Source: Shewanella seohaensis
GTDB lineage: Bacteria; Pseudomonadota; Gammaproteobacteria; Enterobacterales; Shewanellaceae
Assembly: GCF_025449215.1 (NCBI RefSeq)
Contig: NZ_CP104900.1
Span: 620,001-684,000, forward strand
Length of the DNA: 64,000 nt
Direction: 5' to 3'
The notes beneath the pieces were generated by a model. It was not told where the DNA came from. It made no database searches and saw nothing but the letters and a program-made list of their open reading frames with translations. Positions within the stretch are counted from its first letter, which is position 1; every line of letters begins with the position of its first letter. Made by a program: the position numbers and the translations under genes. Of the stretch, positions 26,904-37,552 are shown in pieces.

Positions 26904-28943
26904 ATGAGCAACCCTTTGCTTAACGGCGCAAAATTACCGCTTTTTTCCCAGATTAAACCTGAACATATTCAAGTTGCCGTTGAGCAGGCCATTGCTCAGT
27001 GTCGTGCCAAGATTGATGAAGTGCTGCAAAACTCAGGGCCGTTTACGTGGGATAACTTAGTCGCCCCGTTGGAGCAAGTGGACGACGAGTTAAGCCAGAT
27101 TTGGTCGCCCGTGTCCCATATGAACTCAGTGGTGAGCACTGATGAATGGCGCGCCGCCCATGATGCTTGTTTGCCACTGTTATCTGAATACGGCACCTAT
27201 GTGGGCCAACACCAAGGGCTGTATCAGGCCTATAAATCGCTGCGTGCATCGCCAGAGTTTGACCAATTAAGTCAAGCGCAACAGATGGTGATTGAGCACA
27301 GCTTACGGGACTTCGAGCTTTCGGGTATCGGCTTAGATGATGGGCAAAAAGTGCGTTATGGCGAAATCGTTAAACGCCTATCCGAGCTGACGAGCGGCTT
27401 TTCGAATCAACTGCTCGATGCGACCCAAGCTTGGACTAAGTTAATTACCGACGAGGCAGAATTAGCCGGTTTACCCGATTCAGCTAAGGCGGCCGCAAAA
27501 GCGATGGCCGAGGCTCGCGAACAAGAAGGTTGGTTATTTACCTTAGATTTCCCTTCCTATTTACCCGTGATGACCTACAGCGAAAACCGTAGCCTACGTG
27601 AAGAGTGTTATCGCGCCTTCGTGACTCGCGCCTCGGATCAAGGCACGAATGCGGGCGAATTCGATAATGGTCCCTTAATGGATGAAATCCTTGCGCTGCG
27701 CCACGAGCTGGCACAGTTGCTAGGCTTTGATAGTTTTGCCGAAAAATCCCTCGCGACGAAAATGGCCGAAACCCCAGCTCAAGTAATGGCCTTCTTAAAC
27801 GAATTAGCGCTGCGCTCTAAGGATCAAGCCAAGGCCGAATTAGCCGAGCTTAAAGCCTTTGCACTGGAGCAGTATGGCGTGAGCGAAATGGCGTCTTGGG
27901 ATTTGAGTTTCTATGCCGAGAAGTTACAGCAACATAAATATGAGATTTCTCAAGAGTTACTGCGCCCGTACTTCCCTGAAGATAAAGTGCTATCTGGCTT
28001 GTTTTACACCGTCTCGCGCCTATTTGGCTTAAAAATTGTTGAGCAAACTGAGTTCGACCGCTGGCATAAAGACGTGCGTTTCTTCGATATTTTCGACGAA
28101 ACGGGTGAGCACAGAGGCAGCTTCTATTTAGACTTATACGCCCGCACAGGAAAACGCGGCGGCGCTTGGATGGATGATTGCCGCGTGCGTCGTAATACGC
28201 CCCATGGTCTACAAAAGCCCGTGGCTTATCTCACGTGCAACTTCAATGGTCCAGTTGATGGCAAACCAGCACTCTTTACCCACGATGAAGTGACGACGCT
28301 GTTCCATGAGTTTGGCCATGGCATTCACCATATGCTGACCAAAATCGATGTGGCAGGCGTATCGGGTATCAACGGTGTGCCTTGGGATGCGGTCGAATTG
28401 CCTAGCCAGTTTATGGAAAACTGGTGCTGGCAAGAAGAAGCCTTAGCTGAAATCTCCGGTCACTACGAAACCGGTGAACCTTTGCCAAAAGCCATGCTAG
28501 ACAAGATGTTAGCGGCGAAAAACTTCCAATCTGGCATGATGATGTTGCGCCAGCTTGAGTTTTCACTGTTCGATTTTAGATTGCACCACGAATATGACCC
28601 CGCCAAAGGGGCGCGTATTCAAGAGACCTTGGACGAAGTGCGTCGTCAGGTGGCCGTGTTAATTCCGCCTTCATTTAACCGTTTCCAACATGGTTTTGCG
28701 CATATTTTTGCGGGCGGTTATGCCGCAGGTTACTACAGCTACAAGTGGGCCGAAGTGCTTTCAGCGGATGCGTTTTCTCGCTTCGAAGAGGAAGGCATCT
28801 TCAATCCTGACACTGGCCGTAGCTTCCTGCACAACATCCTCGAAATGGGTGGTTCTGCTGAGCCGATGGACTTGTTCAAACAGTTTATGGGACGCGAGCC
28901 GAGTATCGATGCGCTGCTGCGCCACTCTGGGATTGCGGCTTAA
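26904..28943 (+). CDS. prlC: Oligopeptidase A (M3 metallopeptidase)
   Basis: 679 residues, the family length. The zinc-binding HEFGHGIHHML lies at about residue 467, and GGYAAGYYSYKWAEVL near the C-terminus is the substrate-contacting region of M3 peptidases. It degrades short peptides, including cleaved signal peptides, in the cytoplasm. GAGGAACC precedes the ATG. The gene is monocistronic, closed by a strong terminator. Confidence 0.96.
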   Translation: MSNPLLNGAKLPLFSQIKPEHIQVAVEQAIAQCRAKIDEVLQNSGPFTWDNLVAPLEQVDDELSQIWSPVSHMNSVVSTDEWRAAHDACLPLLSEYGTYVGQHQGLYQAYKSLRASPEFDQLSQAQQMVIEHSLRDFELSGIGLDDGQKVRYGEIVKRLSELTSGFSNQLLDATQAWTKLITDEAELAGLPDSAKAAAKAMAEAREQEGWLFTLDFPSYLPVMTYSENRSLREECYRAFVTRASDQGTNAGEFDNGPLMDEILALRHELAQLLGFDSFAEKSLATKMAETPAQVMAFLNELALRSKDQAKAELAELKAFALEQYGVSEMASWDLSFYAEKLQQHKYEISQELLRPYFPEDKVLSGLFYTVSRLFGLKIVEQTEFDRWHKDVRFFDIFDETGEHRGSFYLDLYARTGKRGGAWMDDCRVRRNTPHGLQKPVAYLTCNFNGPVDGKPALFTHDEVTTLFHEFGHGIHHMLTKIDVAGVSGINGVPWDAVELPSQFMENWCWQEEALAEISGHYETGEPLPKAMLDKMLAAKNFQSGMMMLRQLEFSLFDFRLHHEYDPAKGARIQETLDEVRRQVAVLIPPSFNRFQHGFAHIFAGGYAAGYYSYKWAEVLSADAFSRFEEEGIFNPDTGRSFLHNILEMGGSAEPMDLFKQFMGREPSIDALLRHSGIAA

Positions 28944-28971
28944 GCCACACTAAATAGGAAAGCTTGAGCAT

Positions 28972-28998
28972 AAAAAGGCGCCATTTGGCGCCTTTTTT
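28972..28998 (+). terminator. Terminator of prlC
   Basis: A nearly perfect hairpin (AAAGGCGCCA with TGGCGCCTTT) followed by a run of Ts, 29 bases after the prlC stop. Confidence 0.9.
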
Positions 28999-29071
28999 GT
29001 GAGCTAGATCTCGCTTGCCCTCTGGTATGACCTCTGTTAGCCTGTGGCTCTTCTTTTTAGGGCGACTGCAT

Positions 29072-29602
29072 ATGAATCTGTATTTCCGTTTGTTTTGGTT
29101 GTTGTTTTGGCGCACGCGTCACTGCCGTAAGATTGATTTTTTAGGCACGAGCCGCATTACTTACCGTGCATTACCTAGCGATTGCGATATCAACTTCCAC
29201 CTGACCAACTCCCGTTATCCGGCGTTTATGGATCTGGCGCGCACCTATATGCTGGCCGAAATGGGACTGTTGAAGCGTTTCCTCAAATTGAAGTGGATGC
29301 CGATTGTTAACGCCGCCGAATTTACCTATATCCGCGATATCAAACCCTTAAAAAAGTTTGAGATTGAAACCAAAGTCGTGGGCTGGGACGAGAAATATTT
29401 CTATATTGAACAACGCTTTGTGAGTGAGCGTGGCCTGCACTGCATAGTGCATGTGCGTGGTGTGTTTGTCTGTAAAGGTAAGCAAGTTCCCTTGGATGTG
29501 TTAGTCAAAGAGGCGGGTTATACCTATCCTGCTCCTGAGTTGCCGCCAGAAGTCATTAAATGGAAAGCGTTTTTACAATTAAAGAAAGAGCGTAATCTTT
29601 AG
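29072..29602 (+). CDS. Thioesterase-like (hotdog fold, THEM6-like) protein
   Basis: 176 residues from the ATG at 29072; the longer upstream frame runs into the preceding terminator region. LPSDCDINFHLTNSRYPAFMDLAR is the hotdog helix with the Asp-x-Asn-x-His-x-x-Asn pattern of 4-hydroxybenzoyl-CoA-type thioesterases, and the protein has an N-terminal hydrophobic segment (LYFRLFWLLFW), so it may be membrane-attached. It would hydrolyse acyl-CoA thioesters; substrate unknown. Confidence 0.75.
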   Translation: MNLYFRLFWLLFWRTRHCRKIDFLGTSRITYRALPSDCDINFHLTNSRYPAFMDLARTYMLAEMGLLKRFLKLKWMPIVNAAEFTYIRDIKPLKKFEIETKVVGWDEKYFYIEQRFVSERGLHCIVHVRGVFVCKGKQVPLDVLVKEAGYTYPAPELPPEVIKWKAFLQLKKERNL

Positions 29603-29614
29603 GACGCGCTGGTA

Positions 29615-30262
29615 CTAGGGAATACTCCTAATCCCAGTGTCTTCCTCCATTTCGGCGAGTAGCACCTCTTCAAGCACCAGCATCCAGGCGCCGCGTAGCT
29701 GCGCCTGTTGCCAGTAACGCACGAGTTCATCTAAATCCAGCAGATTTAAGTGGGAAAAACTGTAGCTTAAACAGGGGATAAGCGCGCAGTCGGCCAAGGT
29801 AAAACTATCGCCGCACACCCAGTGATTCTGCGTGAGATGGGCATCCAAACGCTGAAACTGGATAAACATCTGTTTTTCTATCTGCTTGATCTCAAATTCG
29901 TGCCCTTCGGGGGCATGCTTTAATTTTTCCAATTGAAATAACGGGTTATTAATATCGTTATCTATGATGCGATCGAATAAGCGCACCGCAAGATTGCGTT
30001 CGGGGTCGGCGGGCAGTAACTCGGTACTGTTTTGAAAATGCCTGTCTAGGTATTCAATAATAATGCTGGACTCGGGGAGCAGTTGACCTTCGTGGGTTTT
30101 AAGTAATGGGAGTTTGCCGGGAGGGTAAAATTGCTGGAATGTTTGACGTGCTAGCGGGTCGCGCAAATCGGTGATCCGCGGGTAAAAGTTAGCTTGTTTT
30201 TCATAGAGAGCAATCAACACCTTCTGTGAATAACGTGATAACGGATGATAGAACAGCTCCAT
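29615..30262 (-). CDS. Glutathione S-transferase family protein
   Basis: 215 residues from the ATG at 30262. N-terminal thioredoxin-like domain begins MELFYHPLSRYSQKVLIAL with a Ser in the family's catalytic position; PPGKLPLL and LLPESSIIIEYLD are the glutathione-binding loops, and a helical C-terminal domain follows (FTLADCALIPCLSY). Likely a cytosolic transferase or disulfide reductase. Convergent with the thioesterase gene, only 12 bases apart. Confidence 0.87.
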   Translation of the reverse strand: MELFYHPLSRYSQKVLIALYEKQANFYPRITDLRDPLARQTFQQFYPPGKLPLLKTHEGQLLPESSIIIEYLDRHFQNSTELLPADPERNLAVRLFDRIIDNDINNPLFQLEKLKHAPEGHEFEIKQIEKQMFIQFQRLDAHLTQNHWVCGDSFTLADCALIPCLSYSFSHLNLLDLDELVRYWQQAQLRGAWMLVLEEVLLAEMEEDTGIRSIP

Positions 30263-30466
30263 AGGTGTCGACCCCACAACCCCTGCATTTTTTGACTCTA
30301 CGCCTTAACTTTAGTCGTTATCAAGGCGCTTGCTGTGGGATTTTTTCTGCAGATTGGCGTCAGTTGCGTAAAAGTGGGTTGCCATGCGGAATGATCCACT
30401 CGCGCAAAAATTCGGTACTATTAGCTTTAAAATCGCAGTGAAATAGAGATAACCAAAGGTAACAGT

Positions 30467-31156
30467 ATGAGCCAGTTAGAAAGTTTCTCATCCATCTATG
30501 CCAGAGCGAGTGAGCGCAAGGGCGGTAAAAAGGGGCTCGAAGCATTACTGCCTGGCTGCCTAACGAGTGCCGAAATTCGCCAGTATGATGATGCTACGCT
30601 GCTCTCTGCCATGAGCCGACAGGTGTTTCAGAGTGGCTTTGTCTGGCGTGTGGTCGATAATAAGTGGCCTGCTTATGAGCAATCTTTCTTTCATTTTGTA
30701 CCTGAAAAGGTATTGATGCTGTCACCAGAGCAGATCCAAACGCGCGCCGCGGATGCGACTCTGATCCGCCATTTAAAGAAAACCCAAGCAATTTATGATA
30801 ATGCCTTGATGATCCATGATATTGCCCGCGAACATGGTAGCTTGGCTAAGCTGATTGCCGACTGGCCGACCGAAGATATAGTCGGGCTTTGGGCACTCTT
30901 AAAGAAACGAGGCGCTCGCCTCGGTGGCAATACGGGGCCGTATTTCCTGCGCGGTATTGGTAAGGATACCTTTTTGTTAACCGATGATGTGCAAGGCTAT
31001 TTTAAAGCGCATAAGCTGGTGGATGCCGGTTTTAGCTCGCAAACGGCGTTAAAACAGGTGCAGGCCGCCTTCAACCAATGGCAACAAGAATCGGGTCGCT
31101 GTCTTGCGGATATCAGCCGCGTCTTAGCCTGTAGTGTGGGCGATAATCGTATTTAG
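30467..31156 (+). CDS. 3-methyladenine DNA glycosylase I (Tag)-like protein
   Basis: 229 residues. MSRQVFQSGFVWRVVDNKWPAYEQSF and GNTGPYFLRGIGKDTFLLTDDV match the helix-hairpin-helix part of the Tag family. E. coli Tag carries a zinc snap with conserved Cys/His residues at its termini; this protein has a Cys near the start and one near the end but not the full set, so it may be a divergent Tag relative. It would remove alkylated adenine from DNA. Single gene. Confidence 0.75.
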   Translation: MSQLESFSSIYARASERKGGKKGLEALLPGCLTSAEIRQYDDATLLSAMSRQVFQSGFVWRVVDNKWPAYEQSFFHFVPEKVLMLSPEQIQTRAADATLIRHLKKTQAIYDNALMIHDIAREHGSLAKLIADWPTEDIVGLWALLKKRGARLGGNTGPYFLRGIGKDTFLLTDDVQGYFKAHKLVDAGFSSQTALKQVQAAFNQWQQESGRCLADISRVLACSVGDNRI

Positions 31157-31158
31157 AT

Positions 31159-31186
31159 AAAAAAGGACCAGCCAAATTGGCTGGTC
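31159..31186 (-). terminator. Terminator of the TorF-like gene
   Basis: GACCAGCCA pairs with TGGCTGGTC; on the minus strand the hairpin is followed by six Us. It lies 72 bases beyond the TorF-like stop and directly after the plus-strand Tag-like stop, and may also slow transcription from that side. Confidence 0.8.
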
Positions 31187-31258
31187 AAGGCTCGATATTT
31201 CAAGCAATTGGAGTACTGCAGGGAAGCAGCGGGATGAACGTATAAGCAAAAAACAGGA

Positions 31259-31996
31259 TTAGAAACTCTTACTGATCCCAATGACGACTCTGTCATCGAA
31301 GATTTCAGTCTGTGTGCCATAGACTTTATGGTCACTGTCGACAGTGCTGCCGTGGTAGCGTAAATCGAAGTTGAGGCCGTAATAAGCTTTGCTCAAGCCG
31401 ATGTTCCAGTGGCCCCAACCTTCGGCGCCATCACCCGTGAGGTCTTGATAACCCACGGATGCCGAAATTTTTACGCCATTGTCAAAGCTATAGCTTGGGT
31501 GCAAGGCATAGTTAACCCCGTGCCAGCCATCGACACCAAACCAATCATCAACCGTTGGGGTGACTTCGAGTTGCAAATTCGCACGGCCGAATTGTTTGCC
31601 TACTTTTAACCATAATTCGGTGTAGTTAGAGTAAGAAGCACCCGGATAGAGGTATGAAAACAACATCACATCATAGGTAAAACCGGAATCGCCAAACTCA
31701 CCCGCTTTACCAATAAAAGGTGCGGTAACGATTTCTAGGTTAGGGTCGGCAAATTTGATGTTGGAGCTAAATACGCCCGCATACCAACCTTGGTTGTGAT
31801 TCCAACTCAGCGTACCTTGTACCACGGGAATATCACCGTCTAAGGTCTCTGATTCACCGCGGAACACATAATCCGAGGCAAAGTTAACATTGCCGTTAAT
31901 GGTGCCAACAAAAAGCTGGTTGTCTTCGGCACCATGGGAGCTGGCCGCCAGTGAAAGTAACGCCCCACTTAGCAGAAATTTAGTACGAGTCTTCAT
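31259..31996 (-). CDS. TorF family putative porin
   Basis: 245 residues starting at the third Met codon of the open frame (31996), which gives a normal signal peptide (MKTRTKFLLSGALLSLAASSHGA). NVNFASDYVFRGESET is the hallmark of the TorF/TIGR02001 barrel family. The mature chain is a run of beta-strands ending GISKSF. Probably an outer-membrane channel; substrate unknown. Confidence 0.87.
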   Translation of the reverse strand: MKTRTKFLLSGALLSLAASSHGAEDNQLFVGTINGNVNFASDYVFRGESETLDGDIPVVQGTLSWNHNQGWYAGVFSSNIKFADPNLEIVTAPFIGKAGEFGDSGFTYDVMLFSYLYPGASYSNYTELWLKVGKQFGRANLQLEVTPTVDDWFGVDGWHGVNYALHPSYSFDNGVKISASVGYQDLTGDGAEGWGHWNIGLSKAYYGLNFDLRYHGSTVDSDHKVYGTQTEIFDDRVVIGISKSF

Positions 31997-32005
31997 AATC
32001 ATCAT

Positions 32006-32617
32006 CTCAAAGTCATTGGGAATTGTTAGCGCACCTTTATCGTAAAAATAAGTTGTGAATAGCGCTGTAGCTTGGGATGAACCAATGACGAAAAGATATG
32101 AATGAATGTGAACAAGCAGCGAAATAGCGCGATTGCGAGCAGCGTTTATTTTTTAAATGCGTTTTTTGGGAAGCAGAGTTTCATTTAATGGGGTGTAAAT
32201 CGCCATTTCGGGTTTGCCCTCAATTAGACTTGGTCATAAAATGTCGCGTCCAAGGTTTTGGGCGTCTCTCATTTCCAAGATGTAGATTTAAAAAGAATTT
32301 ACATAAGCCATATATTATTTCACGGTATCAAGAGTATTTTTCGCCTACGATTTTTCAACGCTTTAGTTGGATAACAAGGCGATATGAACCATCCTTGTTT
32401 ATCAAGCATCTGCCGTTATTTGGGGGATGTTATATGCGTAAAATCTTATTAACGAGAGGCGCTAGCGAATATATCGCATCGTTATCGATTAACTGTGTTC
32501 AGCATTTATGGTGACTAAAGCTGTGTTGCCAAACATGTTTGCAACATTTTTGATATAGAGTAGGCTGGATAAGTGCTTTGTATCGTATAACGCTAACAAC
32601 CTTATCCACTATTAGCA
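32006..32617. other. Long intergenic region upstream of the RND pump
   Basis: About 600 bases with only one weak plus-strand frame (32188-32514), whose composition (many Arg/Phe/Pro, two Cys) does not look coding. Contains the promoter of the TorF-like gene (minus). No RNA gene or known riboswitch recognised. Confidence 0.5.
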
Positions 32618-32650
32618 TATTCATTAAATAGGGTAACAATTTAATGAATA
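32618..32650. promoter_or_regulatory. Perfect inverted repeat upstream of the AcrAB-like pump
   Basis: TATTCATTAAAT (32618-32629) and ATTTAATGAATA (32639-32650) are exact reverse complements of 12 bases with a 9-base spacer, about 180 bases upstream of the adaptor start. It has no U-tract, so it is more likely an operator for a TetR-, MarR- or LysR-type regulator than a terminator. No regulator gene is adjacent, which would make the control trans-acting. Confidence 0.5.
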
Positions 32651-32827
32651 AGGTATTCGCTAGGGTGTGAATATTTTCATTAGTTTACATTTTAGTTGGT
32701 TTATCTTTCTTGTTCATCCTTATAGGGTATGCGATAAGTAGCAGATTTGATTTTAGTTATAATTACGGCCGTGAGTTCACCATTGCAGCGTGGCAAAACG
32801 GTAGCGTTAATATTTAAAGGAGTTCTC

Positions 32828-33976
32828 ATGCGGCAGACAATTAAACTTGCCTCAGTAATTAGCGTGGCGTTGTGGATGGCAGCTTGTAGCCCTCAAGAAG
32901 AGAAGGCTGGTCCTGCTGGCGCTGGGCCGCAGAGCATGGAGGTGGGGGTCATTAATGTGGCGACCAAGCCTCAGGTTATCCAAGTCGAATTACCGGGCCG
33001 TAGCAAGGCGTTCCTCGAAGCCGAAGTGCGTCCTCAAGTGAATGGTATTATTACCAAGCGTAGCTTTGTTGAAGGCGGCCACGTGAAGCAGGGCGAGTCC
33101 CTCTATCAAATCGATTCTGCGCCTTATAAAGCGGCATTGGTAAGTGCAAATGCCGATTTAGCTAGAGCGAATGCGAGTCTTGCATCGGCTAAGGCTAAAG
33201 CTGCCCGTTATCAGCAGTTAGTGAAGACTAACGCCATCAGTAAGCAGGATTTCGACGAAGCTGAAGCGGCTTACAAAGAAGCGCTGGCGAGTGTGACTGT
33301 GGCTGAAGCGGCAATCAACACTGCCAAAATTAACCTCGAATACACCGAAGTGTTAGCGCCTATTTCTGGTCGTATCGGTAAATCGAGTGTAACTGCTGGT
33401 GCGCTGGTGACTGCTAACCAAAGCCAAACGTTGGCGACCATTCAACAGCTCGATCCTATCAATGTGGATATCGCGCAGTCGAGTGCTCAGCTGTTACGTC
33501 TAAAAGCCAAGCTGCAGCAAGGTAAGCTGCAGGCGGCTGATAACGCTGACGTGCAGTTAGTCTTAGAAGACGGCACGATTTATGGCCACAGCGGTAAGCT
33601 GCAATTTGCTGAAGTGAGTGTGGATGAAAACACTGGCTCAGTGATCCTGCGTGCAGAGTTCCCGAACCCCGATGGCATCTTACTGCCTGGCATGTATGTT
33701 CGCGCCGTATTGAATACCGGTACCGATCCTCAAGCCATCCTAGTGCCACAAAAAGCCATTAGCCGTAACGCTAAGGGTCAAGCCGTGGCTATGGTGGTGA
33801 ACGATCAAGGCGTAGTGGAAGCAAAAATTGTTACCACAGCTGAAGTTATCGACAATCAATGGCGTATTACTGCCGGTTTGGAAGCGGGCGATAAGTTGAT
33901 TGTGGAAGGATTACAAAAGATCCGTCCAGGTGCACCAGTCACTCCCAAAGTTATTTCTGAAACCCAAGCACAATAG
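32828..33976 (+). CDS. RND multidrug efflux periplasmic adaptor, AcrA/MexA family
   Basis: 382 residues from the ATG at 32828, preceded by AAAGGAG. The N-terminus is a lipoprotein signal with lipobox MAAC (Cys at about residue 21). Adaptor signatures are RPQVNGIITKRSFVEGGHVKQG, an alpha-hairpin (LARANASLASAKAKAARYQQL), and YTEVLAPISGRIGKS. It couples the pump at 33986 to a TolC-type channel encoded elsewhere. No local channel gene or repressor. Confidence 0.95.
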   Translation: MRQTIKLASVISVALWMAACSPQEEKAGPAGAGPQSMEVGVINVATKPQVIQVELPGRSKAFLEAEVRPQVNGIITKRSFVEGGHVKQGESLYQIDSAPYKAALVSANADLARANASLASAKAKAARYQQLVKTNAISKQDFDEAEAAYKEALASVTVAEAAINTAKINLEYTEVLAPISGRIGKSSVTAGALVTANQSQTLATIQQLDPINVDIAQSSAQLLRLKAKLQQGKLQAADNADVQLVLEDGTIYGHSGKLQFAEVSVDENTGSVILRAEFPNPDGILLPGMYVRAVLNTGTDPQAILVPQKAISRNAKGQAVAMVVNDQGVVEAKIVTTAEVIDNQWRITAGLEAGDKLIVEGLQKIRPGAPVTPKVISETQAQ

Positions 33977-33985
33977 GGCATAGCT

Positions 33986-36900
33986 ATGGCACGTTTTTTT
34001 ATTGATCGCCCCATCTTTGCGTGGGTGATCGCGTTAATCATTATGTTGGCGGGGGTATTGTCTATTCGATCCTGCCAGTCTCGCAGTACCCTAGTATTGC
34101 GCCACCGACAGTGGTGATCAGTGCGAACTACCCAGGTGCATCGGCCAAAATCGTAGAAGACTCAGTGACTCAGGTGATTGAGCAACGTATGAAGGGTATC
34201 GACCACCTACGTTATATCGCCTCAACCAGTGATAGCTTTGGTAACGCTTCTATTACCCTGACCTTTAACGCGGAAGCCGATCCGGATATCGCGCAGGTTC
34301 AGGTACAGAACAAGTTACAGGGCGCAATGACTTTGTTACCACAAGAGGTGCAATCTCAAGGGGTTAACGTTAACAAGTCAAGCTCTGGCTTCCTGATGGT
34401 ACTGGGCTTCGTTTCGACCGACGGTTCTTTAGATAAGGGTGACATCGCCGACTATGTGGGCGCTAACATCCAAGATCCTATGAGCCGTGTACCGGGCGTG
34501 GGCGAAATTCAGATTTTCGGTGCCCAATACGCGATGCGTATATGGTTAGACCCACTGAAACTGACCCAATACAACCTCACCAGCTTAGATGTGGTGAGTG
34601 CTATCCGTGCGCAAAACGCGCAGGTATCTGCGGGTCAACTCGGTGGTACACCATCACTGCCTGGACAAGAGCTAAACGCGACTGTATCGGCACAGAGCCG
34701 TCTGCAAACGCCTGAACAATTCCGCAAGATCATTCTTAAATCCGATACTTCGGGTGCGAACGTATTCTTGGGTGATGTGGCGCGTGTAGAGCTGGGTTCA
34801 GAAAGCTATGCAGTAGAGTCTCTGTATAACGGCAAACCAGCTTCGGGTATCGCGATTAAGCTGGCAACCGGCGCTAACGCCCTTGATACGGCGGAAGCGG
34901 TTCGCGCTAAAGTTGAAGAGTTACGCCCCTTCTTCCCTGCTGGGTTAGATGTGGTTTACCCCTACGATACAACACCATTCGTTGAGAAATCGATTGAAGG
35001 CGTAGTACACACTCTGCTGGAAGCGATCGTACTGGTGTTCGTCATCATGTACCTCTTCCTGCAGAACTTCCGTGCGACCTTAATTCCAACGATCGCCGTA
35101 CCTGTCGTATTGCTAGGTACCTTTGCGATTCTGTCGGCAACGGGCTTCTCCATCAACACCCTCACCATGTTCGCTATGGTGCTGGCGATTGGTCTGCTCG
35201 TGGACGACGCGATTGTGGTGGTGGAAAACGTTGAGCGGGTAATGGCCGAAGAGGGCTTAAGCCCACTCGAGGCAACCCGTAAGTCGATGGATCAGATTAC
35301 TGGCGCGTTAGTCGGTATCGGTCTGACCTTGTCGGCGGTATTCGTACCTATGGCGTTTATGTCGGGTTCGACTGGGGTTATTTACCGTCAGTTCTCGATC
35401 ACTATCGTTTCTGCGATGGCGCTGTCTGTGCTAGTGGCCTTGATATTAACGCCTGCACTCTGTGCGACCATGTTAAAACCATTGAAGAAAGGCCATGGCC
35501 ATATCGAAACCGGTTTCTTTGGCTGGTTTAACCGTGGCTTCGATCGCTTAACGAACCGTTACGAATCGAGCGTGGCTGGCATTGTGAAGCGTAGTTTCAG
35601 AGTCATGATGATTTACGCTGCGCTAGTCGTGGCAGTGGGCTGGATTTTCATGCGCATGCCAACAGCATTCTTACCTGACGAAGACCAAGGTATCTTGTTT
35701 ACGCAGGCAATTTTGCCAACCAACTCTACCCAAGAAAGCACCATGAAAGTGTTAGAGAAAGTCTCTGATCACTATCTGGCAGAAGAGGGCGTGAGATCGG
35801 TATTCAGCGTGGCGGGCTTCAGTTTCGCGGGTCAAGGCCAGAACATGGGTATTGCCTTCGTTGGCTTGAAGGATTGGTCAGAGCGTGAAGCGCCAGGTAT
35901 GGATGTGCAATCCATTGCGGGTCGCGCGATGGGCGTATTCAGCCAAATGAAAGAAGCCTTCGTATTCGCCTTCGTTCCGCCTGCGGTAATCGAGCTGGGT
36001 ACGGCTAACGGTTTCGATATGTACCTGCAAGATAAGAATGGCCAAGGGCACGATAAGTTAGTCGCAGCGCGCAACCAATTGTTAGGTATGGCGGCACAGA
36101 ATCCAAACCTCGTGGGCGTTCGTCCAAACGGTCAGGAAGATGCGCCAATCTATCAGTTGCATATTGACCACGCCAAACTGAGTGCCTTAGGCATTGAGAT
36201 TGCGAACGTGAACAGCGTACTCGCAACCGCATGGGGTGGCTCTTATGTTAACGACTTTATCGACCGTGGTCGTGTGAAGAAAGTTTACGTACAGGGTGAT
36301 GCGCAATACCGTATGCAACCTGAAGACTTAGACACTTGGTACGTGCGTAACAACAAGGGCGACATGGTGCCATTCTCGGCCTTCGCAACAGGCGCTTGGG
36401 AATATGGTTCACCTCGTCTAGAGCGTTTCAACGGTCTACCTGCCATGAACATTCAAGGCGCAACGGCTGCTGGTTTCAGTACCGGTGCGGCGATGAATAT
36501 CATGGAAGACATGGTGAAGCAGTTGCCACCAGGCTTTGGTATCGAGTGGAACGGCTTATCCTATGAGGAACGTTTATCGGGTAACCAAGCGCCTGCGCTG
36601 TATGCGCTGTCGATTCTGGTGGTATTCCTCGTACTGGCAGCACTTTATGAGAGCTGGTCTGTACCGTTCGCCGTAATCCTAGTGGTTCCGCTGGGGATTA
36701 TCGGTGCCCTGCTGGCGATGAATGGTCGTGGCTTGCCAAACGACGTGTTCTTCCAGGTGGGTCTGTTGACGACGGTCGGTTTGGCGACGAAGAACGCCAT
36801 CTTGATTGTGGAATTCGCCAAAGAATTCTATGAGAAAGGTGCGGGACTTATCGAGGCGACCTTACATGCGGTACGTGTGCGTTTGCGTCCAATTCTGATG

Positions 36901-37119
36901 ACGTCACTCGCCTTCGGTCTAGGTGTAGTGCCTCTGGCCGTGAGTACAGGGGTGGGTTCTGGTAGCCAGAACGCCATCGGTACCGGTGTACTCGGCGGTA
37001 TGATGAGTTCGACCTTCCTCGGTATCTTCTTCGTGCCGTTGTTCTTCGTGATTGTGGAACGTATCTTCAGTAAGCGCGAGAAGAAAGGTAAAGAAGAAAA
37101 GCCGACCTCGGCGGAGTAA
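33986..37119 (+). CDS. RND multidrug efflux pump, AcrB/MexB (HAE1) family (one frameshift as read)
   Basis: Starts ATGGCACGT ([16 protein letters not shown]), nine bases after the adaptor stop. The frame breaks at the G-run 34051-34055; with one base added it reads [22 protein letters not shown], aligning residue for residue with AcrB, and totals 1044 residues. TM4 carries [17 protein letters not shown] with the proton-relay Asp pair, and the C-terminal half has [16 protein letters not shown]. As read, the conserved first helix would be lost, so this is probably a sequence error. Proton-driven export of drugs or bile-like compounds. Confidence 0.93.
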
Positions 37120-37136
37120 TCTAACCTAACATTATT

Positions 37137-37162
37137 AAAGCCCTGCACATGCAGGGCTTTTT
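37137..37162 (+). terminator. Terminator of the AcrAB-like operon
   Basis: AAAGCCCTGC and GCAGGGCTTT, 10-base stem, 4-base loop, followed by Ts; 18 bases after the pump stop. Confidence 0.9.
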
Positions 37163-37246
37163 GTTAGCGTATCGTTATAAGGATGGATAGCCAGCATTAG
37201 CCAATTCGGGCATATTGGCGGAATCATAATGGATAGGAGCCTTGGT

Positions 37247-37525
37247 ATGTCGTCACAGGAACTTGCAGCGCTGGATAAAGCAATAGCCAAGGGAAAGTGG
37301 TTTTTTATCCTAGTGGTTGGCGTGTTGTTTTGGGGAGGCATGACCTCCCTCTTAGTCGCCACTATCCATTATTTCACCTCAGATACATCCTTTTGGGGCG
37401 AGTTAGCTCGGGCACTCTGTATTTATCCTGCGGCAGGTATTTTATTTGGTTGGTTTGACTGGGTGCGGCTACAACGTAAAAGAGATAGACTGCGCGCCGA
37501 ATATTATCAGCCGCATAATGAGTAA
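37247..37525 (+). CDS. Small inner-membrane protein of unknown function
   Basis: 92 residues from the ATG at 37247, which has AGGAG seven bases upstream (an earlier ATG at 37229 lies before that site). Two hydrophobic helices (WFFILVVGVLFWGGMTSLLVATI and ALCIYPAAGILFGWFDWV) and a basic C-terminal tail (RLQRKRDRLRAEY). Followed by another small membrane protein; possible two-gene unit. Family not recognised. Confidence 0.7.
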   Translation: MSSQELAALDKAIAKGKWFFILVVGVLFWGGMTSLLVATIHYFTSDTSFWGELARALCIYPAAGILFGWFDWVRLQRKRDRLRAEYYQPHNE

Positions 37526-37552
37526 CAGTGTGTTGGCTTTAGGAGCAAAGTC

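Noticed and set aside
32188..32514. 108-codon plus-strand open frame in the gap before the AcrAB-like pump
   Set aside because: No ribosome site, non-coding-like composition, and lies in a region with promoter-like repeats; treated as intergenic.
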